A stretch of 64,000 nt of DNA. It comes from Pigmentiphaga aceris. GTDB taxonomy: Bacteria > Pseudomonadota > Gammaproteobacteria > Burkholderiales > Burkholderiaceae_B. The notes beneath the pieces were generated by a model. It did no database searches. It was not told where the DNA came from and saw only the letters and a list, made by a program, of their open reading frames with translations. Of the stretch, positions 52,341-62,375 are shown in pieces; positions within the stretch are counted from its first letter, which is position 1; each line of letters starts with the position of its first letter. A program made the position numbers and the translations under genes. Location: positions 2,294,001-2,358,000 of the forward strand of contig NZ_CP043046.1 in NCBI RefSeq assembly GCF_008119665.1, in the 5' to 3' direction.

Positions 52341-53651
52341 ATGAAACTGTCCGACAAAAAAGCCACCCTGAGCTTTTCAGATGGAAGTCCCAGCGTCGAG
52401 TTTCCCGTCTACCAGGGTACGGTTGGCCCGGACGTCATGGACATCCGCAAGCTGTACGGCGCGACGGGTATGTTCACGTTCGACCCCGGCTTCATGTCGA
52501 CCGCTGCGTGCGAATCCGCCATTACCTACATTGACGGTGACAAGGGCGAGCTGCTGTATCGCGGCTACCCGATCGAACAACTGGCCACCAACTGCGACTT
52601 CCTCGAAACCTGCTATCTGATTCTGAACGGCGAACTGCCGAACGCAGAACAGAAGGCTGATTTCGACAAGCAAGTCACGCAGCACACGATGGTCAACGAG
52701 CAGCTGCAGTTCTTCCTGCGCGGCTTTCGTCGTGACGCACACCCGATGGCCGTGTTGACCGGCCTGGTGGGTGCACTGTCGGCTTTCTATCACGACTCGC
52801 TGGACATCACCAAGGCAAGCCACCGTCACATCTCGGCAATCCGTCTGATTGCCAAGCTGCCGACCCTGGTCGCCATGGCGTACAAGTACTCGATCGGCCA
52901 GCCCTTCGTGTACCCCAAGAACGACCTGAGCTACACCGCCAACTTCGTGCGCATGATGTTCGCAACCCCTTGCGAAGATTACGTGCCGAACGACGTGGTG
53001 GTCCGTGCACTGGACCGCATCTTCATCCTGCACGCTGACCACGAGCAAAACGCGTCGACCTCGACCGTTCGCTTGTGCGGCTCGTCGGGTACCAACCCGT
53101 TCGCAGCCATCGCCGCTGGTGTTGCTTGCCTGTGGGGCCCCGCACACGGTGGCGCCAACGAAGCTTGCCTGCAGATGCTGGAAGAGCTGCAAGCTGCTGG
53201 CGGCGTGGCCGTTGTCGGCGAGTTCATGGAGAAGGTCAAGGACAAGAACTCGGGCGTTCGTCTGATGGGCTTCGGTCACCGCGTCTACAAGAACTACGAC
53301 CCGCGTGCCAAGCTGATGCAGGAAACCTGCAAGGAAGTGCTGGAAGCCCTGGGCCTGGAAAACGACCCGCTGTTCAAGCTGGCCATGGAACTGGAACGCA
53401 TCGCTTTGTCCGATCCGTACTTCGTCCAACGCAAGCTGTACCCGAACGTCGACTTCTACTCGGGTATCGTTCAGCGCGCCATCGGCATCCCGACCTCGCT
53501 GTTCACCGCGATCTTCGCGCTGGCTCGTACCACCGGCTGGATTGCCCAGTGGAACGAAATGATCTCGGACCCGGATTACAAGATCGGCCGTCCGCGTCAG
53601 CTGTTCACGGGTCACGAAACCCGCGACGTGAAGCCGGTTGCTCAGCGTTGA
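52341..53651 (+). CDS. gltA: Citrate synthase (type II)
   Basis: A 436-residue enzyme making citrate from acetyl-CoA and oxaloacetate. Motifs are [21 protein letters not shown] near the start, [32 protein letters not shown] and [15 protein letters not shown]; the length matches the hexameric, often NADH-sensitive, form. ATG at 52341 has AAGGA 8 nt upstream. It ends the sdh operon, followed by a strong terminator. Confidence 0.97.
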   Translation: MKLSDKKATLSFSDGSPSVEFPVYQGTVGPDVMDIRKLYGATGMFTFDPGFMSTAACESAITYIDGDKGELLYRGYPIEQLATNCDFLETCYLILNGELPNAEQKADFDKQVTQHTMVNEQLQFFLRGFRRDAHPMAVLTGLVGALSAFYHDSLDITKASHRHISAIRLIAKLPTLVAMAYKYSIGQPFVYPKNDLSYTANFVRMMFATPCEDYVPNDVVVRALDRIFILHADHEQNASTSTVRLCGSSGTNPFAAIAAGVACLWGPAHGGANEACLQMLEELQAAGGVAVVGEFMEKVKDKNSGVRLMGFGHRVYKNYDPRAKLMQETCKEVLEALGLENDPLFKLAMELERIALSDPYFVQRKLYPNVDFYSGIVQRAIGIPTSLFTAIFALARTTGWIAQWNEMISDPDYKIGRPRQLFTGHETRDVKPVAQR

Positions 53652-53737
53652 TATGGAAGGTGGCTGCTAAGCGATCACTGGCAATTGCCGGCGTGACTTA
53701 ACAATCGCCAAAGCGCTTTTCGAAGCGCATCCATGAT

Positions 53738-53772
53738 GAGAAAGCCTCCTTCGGGAGGCTTTCTCTTTTTTT
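53738..53772 (+). terminator. Rho-independent terminator of the sdh-gltA operon
   Basis: A perfect 12-bp stem GAGAAAGCCTCC/GGAGGCTTTCTC with a TTCG tetraloop, followed by seven T. A smaller hairpin (GCGCTT-TTCG-AAGCGC, 53713-53728) precedes it. Confidence 0.95.
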
Positions 53773-53908
53773 GTGCTTCTTTAAGCCATCTTTTTCAGTT
53801 CATCTTTCGAGAAACTCGAAAACTGATTTGCTCGCCCGGCTGATTATCGCCGGCAGGACCGCGCTGCATACTTTTGTCCATCAACCTGAATGGACAAAGG
53901 ACGGTGCC

Positions 53909-54712
53909 ATGAAAATCGATTTCACAGGCAAGCTTGTTTTAGTCACCGGATCGACCAGTGGTATAGGGTTCGCCGCCGCTTCCGGCTTTCTTTCTGCTGG
54001 CGCAAATGTCGTGATCAACGGCCGCAGCGCGGCAAGTGTGGAAGACGCCTTGGCCAGATTGCGTCAGCGCAATGCAGGCGTGCCCAGCGCCAATGTTCAA
54101 GGCTTTGTTGGCGACCTGGGCAAGCCAGACGCCTGCGACCGCCTGATCGCGCAACACCCCGCATTCGACGTAGTTGTGAACAACATCGGTGTCTACGGTC
54201 CGCAAGATTTCTTCGATATACCCGACGACGAGTGGGAACGCTTCTTCCAGACCAACGTGATGTCGGGCGTCAGAGTCGCGCGTGCCTACGCGCGCGCAAT
54301 GGCTGAAAAAGGCTGGGGCCGGATCGTGTTCGTGTCCTCGGAATCCGCGCTGAACATTCCCGCCGACATGATCCATTACGGTTTCACCAAGACCGCGCAG
54401 CTTGCCATCTCACGTGGCTTGGCGAAACGCCTTGCTGGCACCGGGGTGACCGTCAACGCGGTCTTGCCGGGGCCGACGCTTTCCGAGGGTGTGGCTGCCA
54501 TGTTGCAGTCGGGCGATGTGCACCCAGGCAGCAGCGTCGAGAAACTGGCCGTTGATTTCATTGCGGAAAACCGTCCCACCTCGATCATTCAGCGCGCATC
54601 GACCGTGGAGGAAGTGGCAAACATGATCGTGTATGTCAGCTCCGAGCAGGCCTCGGCCACCATGGGTGCCGCATTACGCGTAGATGGCGGTGTGGTCGAC
54701 ACCATTGCGTGA
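53909..54712 (+). CDS. Short-chain dehydrogenase/reductase
   Basis: A 267-residue SDR with TGSTSGIGFAAA (cofactor), NNIGVYG in place of NNAG, and the catalytic Ser (VSSESA) with Tyr and Lys in YGFTKTA. The NGRS segment suggests NADP. ATG at 53909 has AAGGA 7 nt upstream. It is followed by a nitroreductase in the same direction, then a LysR gene; the three may form a redox unit. Confidence 0.92.
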   Translation: MKIDFTGKLVLVTGSTSGIGFAAASGFLSAGANVVINGRSAASVEDALARLRQRNAGVPSANVQGFVGDLGKPDACDRLIAQHPAFDVVVNNIGVYGPQDFFDIPDDEWERFFQTNVMSGVRVARAYARAMAEKGWGRIVFVSSESALNIPADMIHYGFTKTAQLAISRGLAKRLAGTGVTVNAVLPGPTLSEGVAAMLQSGDVHPGSSVEKLAVDFIAENRPTSIIQRASTVEEVANMIVYVSSEQASATMGAALRVDGGVVDTIA

Positions 54713-54772
54713 GCGGCTGCACTGACAGCCACCACGAATCGCTTTCCCTTCATTCACATCCACGGAAAACGC

Positions 54773-55390
54773 ATGCCCCATCCGATCATCACCGCGATTG
54801 AAGAACGCCGCACTACCGTCCTGTTTGACGCATCACGCCACCTCAGCGATGAGCAAATTGCTGAATTGATTCAACTGGCGACCCGTGCACCCACCGCATT
54901 TAATCTGCAAAACTGGCGCTTCATCGCCGTGCGCACCCCCGAAGCCAAGGCGCGGCTGCGCGCCTTCGCATGGGATCAAGAGAAGGTCACCGCAGCGGCA
55001 GTCACCTTCATCATCTGCGGTCAGTTGGCAGATGCCCAGACCTTGCCCGCCCGCCTGGCTCCTGCCGTAGACGTTGGCATCATGCCTGCTCAGATGGTCG
55101 ACGGCTGGGTGGCCGGTGCGTCTGGTCTGTACGACGGCCAGCCCTGGCGTCAGCGCGATGAGGCCGTGCGTTCGGCAGCATTCGGCGCAACCACGCTTTT
55201 CTATGCCGCCCACGCCATGGGCTTGGGCGCTGGGCCGATGATCGGTTTCGACGATGCTGCCGTCGCCCGTGAGTTCGGTTTGGCTGCCGACGAAATACCG
55301 GTGCTGCTGGTGGCCGTGGGCTACGGCAAGCCGGATAATTGGCCGCAGAAGCCTCGCCGCCCGCTGCAGGAAGTGTTGAGCTTCGTGTAG
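54773..55390 (+). CDS. Nitroreductase family protein
   Basis: A 205-residue FMN-binding reductase. The start PHPIITAIEERRTTVLFD and RAPTAFNLQNWRFIAV carry the FMN contacts; AMGLGAGPMIGFD and PVLLVAVGYGKPDNWPQKPRR are further family blocks. It uses NAD(P)H to reduce quinones, nitro groups or related compounds; the true substrate is unknown. Lies 60 bases after the SDR. Confidence 0.92.
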   Translation: MPHPIITAIEERRTTVLFDASRHLSDEQIAELIQLATRAPTAFNLQNWRFIAVRTPEAKARLRAFAWDQEKVTAAAVTFIICGQLADAQTLPARLAPAVDVGIMPAQMVDGWVAGASGLYDGQPWRQRDEAVRSAAFGATTLFYAAHAMGLGAGPMIGFDDAAVAREFGLAADEIPVLLVAVGYGKPDNWPQKPRRPLQEVLSFV

Positions 55391-55437
55391 CCCGGCCGGC
55401 AGGGCAGGGGTAGAGGCTCTACAGGAAAAGCAAAAGC

Positions 55438-56331
55438 ATGGACCGCATCGACGCACTGCGCTTGCTGCTGGATATCGCTGACGCGGGAAGTTTCTCCCGC
55501 GTGGCAAGACAACGTGCCATGGCAACGTCCACCGTCGCGCTGGCCGTCAGTCAGCTGGAAGACGAATTCGGCGCACGCTTGATGACTCGATCAACGCGCA
55601 AACTTGTCTTCACGCACGAAGGCGAAACGCTGCTGGCGGACGCGCGTCGCATTGTTGCCGAGTGGGATGCGGCCTTGAACGGTTTCCGTGAAGACGGCCC
55701 GCTGGCCGGGCCGATCAGAATCACCGCCACGAATGATTTCGGGCGCACACATCTTCGTCCCTTGCTGGACGCGTTTCAGACGCGTCACCCTGGCATCCAC
55801 ATTACCTTGCTGCTTGGCGACAACGCGCTCGACCTGATTGAACATCACATCGATCTGGCGATTCGTAGCGGGCCGCTGCCAGATTCCACGCTACGAGCGC
55901 GCTTGCTTGTGAAGGGACACCGCTTGGTGTGTGCGTCTCCGGCATACTGGGACAGGGCAGGGCGGCCCAAGCATCCGCAAGATTTGATGCGGCACAACTG
56001 CATCATTCTGGCGCGTCCGGGTGCTCCGCTTGCACCGTGGCCTTTTCGCGAAGCAAACAAGTCGTTCAGCGTAAAAGTGCGTGGCGATCGTGAGACCAGC
56101 GAAGGTGACCTGTTGCGCCAATGGGCGCTGGAAGGTCACGGCGTGATCCTCAAGAACCAATGGGACATCCGGCAAGATCTTGATGCCGGACGACTGGAAA
56201 CCGTGCTGGACGAATTTTCTGCCGGTCAGGTCGATTTGTTCGCCGTGTATACCAATGGTCCGACCAGCCGTCGCCTGGCTGCGCTGGTGGATTTTCTTGT
56301 CAGTGCGCTGGACGCGCCGCAGCCAGCCTAG
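55438..56331 (+). CDS. LysR-family transcriptional regulator
   Basis: A 297-residue LysR protein starting MDRIDALRLLLDIADAGSFSRVA, with the helix-turn-helix in about residues 15-60 and the effector domain from about 88. It follows the nitroreductase by 47 bases on the same strand. Its stop shares a CTAG with the stop of the convergent gene at 56328. Confidence 0.92.
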   Translation: MDRIDALRLLLDIADAGSFSRVARQRAMATSTVALAVSQLEDEFGARLMTRSTRKLVFTHEGETLLADARRIVAEWDAALNGFREDGPLAGPIRITATNDFGRTHLRPLLDAFQTRHPGIHITLLLGDNALDLIEHHIDLAIRSGPLPDSTLRARLLVKGHRLVCASPAYWDRAGRPKHPQDLMRHNCIILARPGAPLAPWPFREANKSFSVKVRGDRETSEGDLLRQWALEGHGVILKNQWDIRQDLDAGRLETVLDEFSAGQVDLFAVYTNGPTSRRLAALVDFLVSALDAPQPA

Positions 56332-57233
56332 GCAACCGGGTTGGGGATGTCGGTGCGGCTGGTGCAGGCGTTCACCCCAAAAAACGCGTCGTGCATCTTG
56401 AAGGGATGGGCGTAGCTGGCCGGGTCGATCAACGCGCGCTTCAGTGCGTCGACAGTCGCGGCACCGCTGGCATCAACCAGGAAGCGTACGTAGTCCGACT
56501 GCGGCAGCAAACTGCACAACCAGTGCAGCAGCAGAAAGCGATGCACGTTGTCGTCGTCCGTATCGATGCTTGGCTTGGCGAAGCGGTAAACCGCTTCACC
56601 CAGCGACTGTTCCAGACGCGCTGCGATCGTGCGCATGCGATTGCGCCAGGCATTGAACTGACGCGTGTTGGCTTCCAGATCGCCTTGGTATTCCCAGGCC
56701 GGCGCGGGTACGAACTCGATCATGGCGGTCGGCGGGGGTAGGGCGGGCAGACTGTTCAGCGTCCAGGGCACACCGTGGTCGTCCAGCCCGGTGAAGCGCA
56801 CGCTGGCTGGAATGGCATTGATGGTCGTTCCCATGAAGCTCATCAAGGCTGCTGGCACTGCGCCTGTGCGGTTCAAGAAATTCAGCAGGGCAGACGCCGG
56901 TACGCACAAGGGGCTGTTCGGTTCCATGTTGTCGTAGAACCGGGTCTTGTCTGACGCGGGAAGCTCGGCATACAGCGTCTGGCTGTCGGCCCTGGCGCGG
57001 GTCGATGCAGTTTCAGCAGATTGGCCCAGGTGACGGTAGAGCACGCTCAGGGTGCGAACTGGGTCCATGAAAACTTCGCGCTGACCGGCTGGCGGCTCCA
57101 GCAACCAGATGCTGCTGGGTTCGTAGGGAAGCCAGTCAGCAATGCCGTGCGCAAATCCGTCGATGATCCCCATCAGTTGTGGACTCAGTCCGCTCACCGG
57201 TTGGGTGCGCAACAAGGCTGTCATATCAAGCAC
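56328..57233 (-). CDS. Hypothetical protein, about 301 residues
   Basis: A soluble protein with no recognised domain. Features visible are IIDGFAHGIADWLPYEPSS near the start, SFMGTTINAIP in the middle and LHWLCSLLPQSDY near the C-terminus, which suggest a mostly helical fold. A GTG at 57233 is preferred as start because AGGAGG lies 8 nt upstream; ATGs at 57296 and 57224 are alternatives without a better site. It is convergent with the LysR gene and divergent from the YceI gene. Confidence 0.65.
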   Translation of the reverse strand: MLDMTALLRTQPVSGLSPQLMGIIDGFAHGIADWLPYEPSSIWLLEPPAGQREVFMDPVRTLSVLYRHLGQSAETASTRARADSQTLYAELPASDKTRFYDNMEPNSPLCVPASALLNFLNRTGAVPAALMSFMGTTINAIPASVRFTGLDDHGVPWTLNSLPALPPPTAMIEFVPAPAWEYQGDLEANTRQFNAWRNRMRTIAARLEQSLGEAVYRFAKPSIDTDDDNVHRFLLLHWLCSLLPQSDYVRFLVDASGAATVDALKRALIDPASYAHPFKMHDAFFGVNACTSRTDIPNPVA

Positions 57234-57354
57234 CGCGATGTCCTCCTGATGGGTCGAAACAAAATGTTCAGTTCTGCTGATTGTGTAGCGACGCATGACG
57301 CATCGCCGTTCAGCATCGATAATGAATGCTGACTACCAACTGAATGGAGTATCG

Positions 57355-57930
57355 ATGAAGCAGTTTCTGATTGCACTAGCGTTCCTGTCGCCGGCAGGCG
57401 TTGCCTTGGCTGCACCCGTTCACTACGACATCGATCCCGATCATACCTACCCAAGCTTTGCCGCCGATCACATGGGCGGTCTGTCTACCTGGCGCGGCAA
57501 GTTCACCAAGACCGCCGGCACGATCATGCTTGATCGGGCAGCCAAGACCGGTTCGGTCGACATTACCGTAGATACAACGTCGATCGACTTCGGTCACGCA
57601 GAGATGAACAAGCACGCGAAGGCTGCCGACATGTTCAATGTTGCCAAATTCCCCACGGCAACCTATCGCGGCAAGATCACCGAGTTCAAGGGTGATGTTC
57701 CCAGCAAAGTGGAAGGCGACTTCACGCTGATGGGCGTGACCAAACCCCTTGTATTGACGATAAATAGCTTCAAATGCATGGAAAACCCGATGACGAAGGC
57801 ACCTACTTGCGGTGCTGATGCCACCGGCAATTTCAACCGTGGCGATTTTGGTTTGAACTTTGCGTTGAACATGGGGTTCAAACCCGAGGTCGCGCTCAAC
57901 ATCCAGATCGAAGCGACGCAGAAAAAATAG
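57355..57930 (+). CDS. YceI family periplasmic protein
   Basis: A 191-residue lipocalin-like protein with a signal peptide (cleavage near VALAAPVHYD). Family blocks are YDIDPDHTYPSFAADHMGGLS, SVDITVDTTSIDFG and GDFTLMGVTKPLVLTI. Members bind isoprenoid quinones or amphiphiles; the physiological role is unclear. ATG at 57355 has GGAG about 7 nt upstream. Confidence 0.94.
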   Translation: MKQFLIALAFLSPAGVALAAPVHYDIDPDHTYPSFAADHMGGLSTWRGKFTKTAGTIMLDRAAKTGSVDITVDTTSIDFGHAEMNKHAKAADMFNVAKFPTATYRGKITEFKGDVPSKVEGDFTLMGVTKPLVLTINSFKCMENPMTKAPTCGADATGNFNRGDFGLNFALNMGFKPEVALNIQIEATQKK

Positions 57931-58155
57931 GGTAATTCCTGTCGTTTCGCGTATAAAAAGGCCCGACGTCTACATGCGATAGCCCTTGGTCGGTGCTATC
58001 CTTGTCGGCGTTTTAGACGCCTGGCCAAAAACACTGGCTTTATAAGTCACGCCGCCTTCTGCAACACCTGCGATCCGCTATCCGGCTAAGCCGTGCCGCG
58101 GAAGGTCCATCCTGCATCTACCGGGTGAAACACCCGTCACGGTGAAGCGCAATTC

Positions 58156-61020
58156 ATGACACATGCTCTAGATCCTTCCTCATACCTTTTCGGAAGTAAT
58201 GCGCCCTACGTAGAAGAACTCTACGACGCGTATCTCGACAATCCTGGTTCGGTGCCCGACAACTGGCGCGCCTACTTCGATCAGCTTCAGCATTCCCCCG
58301 CCGTTGACGGCAACGAGTCGACCCGTGACCAGGCCCACGCGCCCGTCATCGAATCGTTTGTTCAACGCGCTCGCGCCAATACCCTCCTGACCCGTCCCGC
58401 CGCTGAAACCGATCTGTCGGTTGCCAGCCAGCAGGTGCACGTGCAGTCGATCATTGCCGCCTACCGTTTCCTCGGTAGCCGCTGGGCGGTGCTCGACCCC
58501 TTGCAACGTCAGGAACGTCCGATGTTGCCGGAACTGGAGCCGTCGTTCTACGGCCTGACCGAAGCCGACATGGACAAGGTTTTCTCGGCAACGAACACCT
58601 ACTTCACCACCGCCGAGCACATGACGCTGCGCGACATGGTGAAGGCGTTGCGCCAGACCTACTGTGCCTCTATCGGCGCAGAGTTCATGCACATCTCCGA
58701 TCCGTCGGTGAAGCGCTGGATCCAGCAACGTCTGGAAAGCACGCTGGCCACCCCGGCCTTCGATGCAGACAAGAAAAAGCACATTCTCGGCCGCGTGACC
58801 GCAGCCGAAGGCCTTGAGCGTTACTTGCACACCAAGTACGTCGGCCAGAAGCGTTTCTCGCTGGAAGGCGGCGAAAGCTTCATCGCGTCCATGGACGCCC
58901 TGATCCAGCACGCCGGTACGCGTGGCGTGCAGGAAGTCATCATCGGCATGGCTCACCGTGGCCGTCTGAACGTGCTGGTGAACACCCTGGGCAAGATGCC
59001 CAAGGACCTGTTTGCAGAATTCGAAGGCAAGTACGACGAAACGCTGGCCGCTGGTGACGTGAAGTACCACAAAGGCTTCTCCAGCGACGTGTCGACCCCG
59101 GGAGGCCCGGTCCACCTGTCGCTCGCGTTCAACCCGTCTCACCTGGAAATCGTGAACCCGGTGGTCGAGGGCAGCGTGAAGGCACGTCAGGAACGTCGCG
59201 GCGACGCCGTCGGCGCACAAGTGCTGCCGGTGCAAGTGCACGGTGACGCGGCCTTCGCAGGCCAGGGCGTCGTGATGGAAACGCTGAACCTGGCACAGAC
59301 CCGCGGCTACGGCACGGGCGGCACGGTTCACATCGTCATCAACAACCAGATCGGTTTCACCACTTCCGATCCGCGCGATTCGCGTTCGACGCTGTATTGC
59401 TCGGACGTGGTCAAGATGATCGAAGCGCCTGTGTTCCACGTGAACGGCGACGATCCGGAAGCCGTGGTGCTGGCAACAGAACTGGCGCTCGACTTCCGTC
59501 AGGAATTCCGCAAGGACGTGGTTGTGGACATCGTCTGCTTCCGCAAGCTGGGCCACAACGAGCAAGACACCCCCGCACTGACCCAGCCGCTGATGTACAA
59601 GCGCATCGGTCAGCATCCGGGCACGCGCAAGCTGTACGCCGACAAGCTGGCCACGCAAGGCGTGATCGCTGCTGACGGCGGCGACGAGTACGTGAAGGAA
59701 TACCGCGCGGCAATGGACGAAGGTCGTCACACTGTCGACCCGGTCCTGACCGACTACAAGAGCAAGTTCGCCATCGACTGGTCGCAGTTCCTGAACCGCA
59801 AGTGGACCGACGCGGCCGATACCGCGATTCCGCTGGCTGAACTCAAGCGCCTGGGCGAACGCATCACGACCGTGCCGGAAGATTTCAAGCCGCACTCGAT
59901 CGTTGAAAAAGTGCTGGCCGACCGTCGCAAGATGGCACTCGGCGAAATCAACCTCGACTGGGGCATGGGCGAGCATCTGGCCTTCGCCAGCCTGGTGGCA
60001 TCGGGCTACCCGATCCGTCTGACCGGTCAGGATTCGGGCCGTGGCACCTTCACCCACCGCCATGCCGTGCTGCACGACCAGAAGCGCGAGCGTTGGGATG
60101 ATGGCGTGTATATCCCGCTGCAGAACATCTCCGAAGGTCAGGCACCGTTCGTGGTGATCGACTCGGTGCTGTCGGAAGAAGCCGTGATGGGCTTCGAGTA
60201 CGGTTACTCGGCCGCTGATCCGAACACCCTGGTCATCTGGGAAGCCCAGTTCGGCGACTTCGCCAACGGTGCCCAGGTCGTGATCGACCAGTTCATCAGC
60301 TCGGGCGAAGCCAAGTGGGGCCGTCAGTCCGGCCTGACCTTGATGCTGCCGCACGGCTACGAAGGCCAAGGCCCGGAGCACTCGTCGGCACGTATCGAGC
60401 GCTTCCTGCAGCTGTGCGCCGACAACAACATGCAAGTGGTCCAGCCGACCAATGCCGCGCAGATCTTCCACCTGATCCGCCGTCAGATGATCCGCCCGTT
60501 CCGCAAGCCGCTGGTGATCTTCACGCCGAAGTCGCTGCTGCGTGCCAAGGACGCTGGTTCGCCGCTGTCCGAACTGGCCAACGGCCACTTCCAGACCGTC
60601 ATCGGCGAAACCGACGACACGATCGCCGCGGACCGCGTCAAGCGCGTGCTGCTGTGCTCGGGCAAGGTGTACTACGACATCGTCAACTCGCGTCGTGAAC
60701 GCGCCATCGACGACGTCGCGGTCATCCGCCTCGAACAGATGTACCCGTTCCCGCACAAGGCCATCGCCACCGAGCTGAAGAAGTATCCGAAGCTGGCGGA
60801 AGTGGTCTGGGTGCAGGACGAGCCGCAGAATCAGGGCCCCTGGTTCTACGTGCAGCATCACCTGCTCGAAAACATGGCAGATGGTCAGAAGCTTGCATAC
60901 GCCGGACGCGCAGCGTCGGCGTCGCCGGCAGTCGGCTACATGTCGAAGCACCAAGAGCAGCAGAAGGCCTTGCTTGAAGCAGCCTTCGGCCGCCTCAAGG
61001 GCTTTGTGCTCACCAAGTAA
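58156..61020 (+). CDS. sucA: 2-oxoglutarate dehydrogenase E1 component
   Basis: A 954-residue thiamine-diphosphate enzyme decarboxylating 2-oxoglutarate and loading lipoyl-SucB. The N-terminal SSYLFGSNAPYVEELYDAYL segment, EVIIGMAHRGRLNVLVN, HGDAAFAGQGVVMETLNL and NQIGFTT (ThDP site), and the C-terminal PQNQGPWFYVQHHL are all present. A 225-nt leader separates it from the YceI gene. First gene of sucA-sucB-lpd (also named odhA-odhB-odhL). Confidence 0.97.
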   Translation: MTHALDPSSYLFGSNAPYVEELYDAYLDNPGSVPDNWRAYFDQLQHSPAVDGNESTRDQAHAPVIESFVQRARANTLLTRPAAETDLSVASQQVHVQSIIAAYRFLGSRWAVLDPLQRQERPMLPELEPSFYGLTEADMDKVFSATNTYFTTAEHMTLRDMVKALRQTYCASIGAEFMHISDPSVKRWIQQRLESTLATPAFDADKKKHILGRVTAAEGLERYLHTKYVGQKRFSLEGGESFIASMDALIQHAGTRGVQEVIIGMAHRGRLNVLVNTLGKMPKDLFAEFEGKYDETLAAGDVKYHKGFSSDVSTPGGPVHLSLAFNPSHLEIVNPVVEGSVKARQERRGDAVGAQVLPVQVHGDAAFAGQGVVMETLNLAQTRGYGTGGTVHIVINNQIGFTTSDPRDSRSTLYCSDVVKMIEAPVFHVNGDDPEAVVLATELALDFRQEFRKDVVVDIVCFRKLGHNEQDTPALTQPLMYKRIGQHPGTRKLYADKLATQGVIAADGGDEYVKEYRAAMDEGRHTVDPVLTDYKSKFAIDWSQFLNRKWTDAADTAIPLAELKRLGERITTVPEDFKPHSIVEKVLADRRKMALGEINLDWGMGEHLAFASLVASGYPIRLTGQDSGRGTFTHRHAVLHDQKRERWDDGVYIPLQNISEGQAPFVVIDSVLSEEAVMGFEYGYSAADPNTLVIWEAQFGDFANGAQVVIDQFISSGEAKWGRQSGLTLMLPHGYEGQGPEHSSARIERFLQLCADNNMQVVQPTNAAQIFHLIRRQMIRPFRKPLVIFTPKSLLRAKDAGSPLSELANGHFQTVIGETDDTIAADRVKRVLLCSGKVYYDIVNSRRERAIDDVAVIRLEQMYPFPHKAIATELKKYPKLAEVVWVQDEPQNQGPWFYVQHHLLENMADGQKLAYAGRAASASPAVGYMSKHQEQQKALLEAAFGRLKGFVLTK

Positions 61021-61028
61021 TGACGCCT

Positions 61029-61102
61029 GCATCGTCCCGCCTGGTCCATTGACTGGCGGACGATGCCCCGGAAGGGCCGGTTTGCAAGCATTGCGCCGGC
61101 CC
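61029..61102 (+). promoter_or_regulatory. Two hairpins between sucA and sucB
   Basis: GCATCGTC-C-CGCC (61029-61041) pairs with GGCG-GACGATGC (61055-61066) with one bulged C, and GGGCCGG (61074-61080) pairs with CCGGCCC (61096-61102). No T-run follows, so readthrough is expected. The arrangement parallels the hairpin between sdhA and sdhB. Confidence 0.5.
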
Positions 61103-61136
61103 CGTCTCGATTGAATATCTCGCGGAAGAAACAGAC

Positions 61137-62360
61137 ATGGCATTGATCGACGTTGTAGTCCCCCAGCTCTCCGAATCCATCGAAGAAGCGACCCTGCTGA
61201 CCTGGAAGAAGAAGCCGGGCGAAGCCATTGCAATCGACGAAATCCTGATCGAAGTCGAAACCGACAAGGTCGTGCTGGAAGTGCCGGCACCGGCCGCTGG
61301 CGTGCTGTCGGAAATCGTTCAAGGTGACGGCGCAACCGTGACCTCGGGCCAGGTCCTGGCGCGCATCGACACCGCCGCTACCGCAGGCGCTGCTGCTCCG
61401 GCCGCCGCCGCACCGGCTCCCGCTGCTGCTGCCCCGGCACCGGCTGCTGCCGCCGCTGCACCCGCACCCGCCACCTCGATCGCCATGCCCGCTGCTGCCA
61501 AGCTGCTGGCCGACAAGGGCATCGACCCAGCATCGGTCGACGGCACCGGCAAGGGCGGCCGCATCCTGAAGGGTGACGTGCTGGCCGCTGGTTCCGCACC
61601 GGCTCCGGCTGCTGCCAAGGCTGCTGCGCCCTCCGTTGACGCCACGACCCTGGTCGATGGCCGTCCGGAACAGCGCGTGCCGATGACCCGTCTGCGCGCT
61701 CGCGTGGCAGAGCGTCTGCTGCAATCGCAAGCCGAAAACGCCATCCTGACCACCTTCAACGAAGTGAACATGAAGGCGGTCATCGACCTGCGCAATTCGT
61801 ACAAAGACAAGTTCGAAAAAGAACACGGCGTGAAGCTCGGCTTCATGTCCTTCTTCGTCAAGGCCGCCGTTGCTGCCCTGAAGAAGTTCCCGCTGCTGAA
61901 CGCATCGGTCGACGGCAAGGACATCGTCTACCACGGCTACTTCGACATCGGCATCGCAGTAAGCAGCCCGCGTGGCCTGGTTGTGCCGATCCTGCGCAAT
62001 GCTGACCAGCTGTCGCTGGCCGGCATCGAAAAGAAGATCGCTGAATTTGGCCAGAAGGCCAAGGAAGGCAAGCTGGGTCTGGATGACCTGACCGGCGGCA
62101 CCTTCTCGATCTCCAACGGTGGCGTGTTCGGTTCGTTCTTCTCGACCCCGATCATCAACCCGCCGCAATCGGCCATCCTGGGCGTGCACGCCACCAAGGA
62201 TCGCCCGGTTGTCGAAAACGGCCAGATCGTCATCCGCCCGATCAACTACCTGGCACTGTCGTATGACCACCGCATCATCGACGGCCGCGAAGCCGTCCTG
62301 GGCCTGGTCGCAATGAAGGAAGCCCTGGAAGATCCGCAACGTCTGTTGCTCGAGATCTAA
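61137..62360 (+). CDS. sucB: Dihydrolipoyllysine succinyltransferase (E2 of 2-oxoglutarate dehydrogenase)
   Basis: A 407-residue E2 core. It has one lipoyl domain (1-78, lipoyl Lys in [11 protein letters not shown]), a 35-residue Ala/Pro linker made of repeated A-P units, a peripheral-subunit-binding domain (about 112-150, [21 protein letters not shown]) and the acyltransferase domain with the catalytic His in [13 protein letters not shown]. It follows sucA by 116 nt and precedes lpd by 15 nt. Confidence 0.97.
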   Translation: MALIDVVVPQLSESIEEATLLTWKKKPGEAIAIDEILIEVETDKVVLEVPAPAAGVLSEIVQGDGATVTSGQVLARIDTAATAGAAAPAAAAPAPAAAAPAPAAAAAAPAPATSIAMPAAAKLLADKGIDPASVDGTGKGGRILKGDVLAAGSAPAPAAAKAAAPSVDATTLVDGRPEQRVPMTRLRARVAERLLQSQAENAILTTFNEVNMKAVIDLRNSYKDKFEKEHGVKLGFMSFFVKAAVAALKKFPLLNASVDGKDIVYHGYFDIGIAVSSPRGLVVPILRNADQLSLAGIEKKIAEFGQKAKEGKLGLDDLTGGTFSISNGGVFGSFFSTPIINPPQSAILGVHATKDRPVVENGQIVIRPINYLALSYDHRIIDGREAVLGLVAMKEALEDPQRLLLEI

Positions 62361-62375
62361 GGGGATAAGGACATC

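Noticed and set aside
58180..61335. Very long minus-strand open frame antisense to sucA and the start of sucB
   Set aside because: Same antisense shadow effect. It spans two real genes and the spacer and has no domain or start signal.
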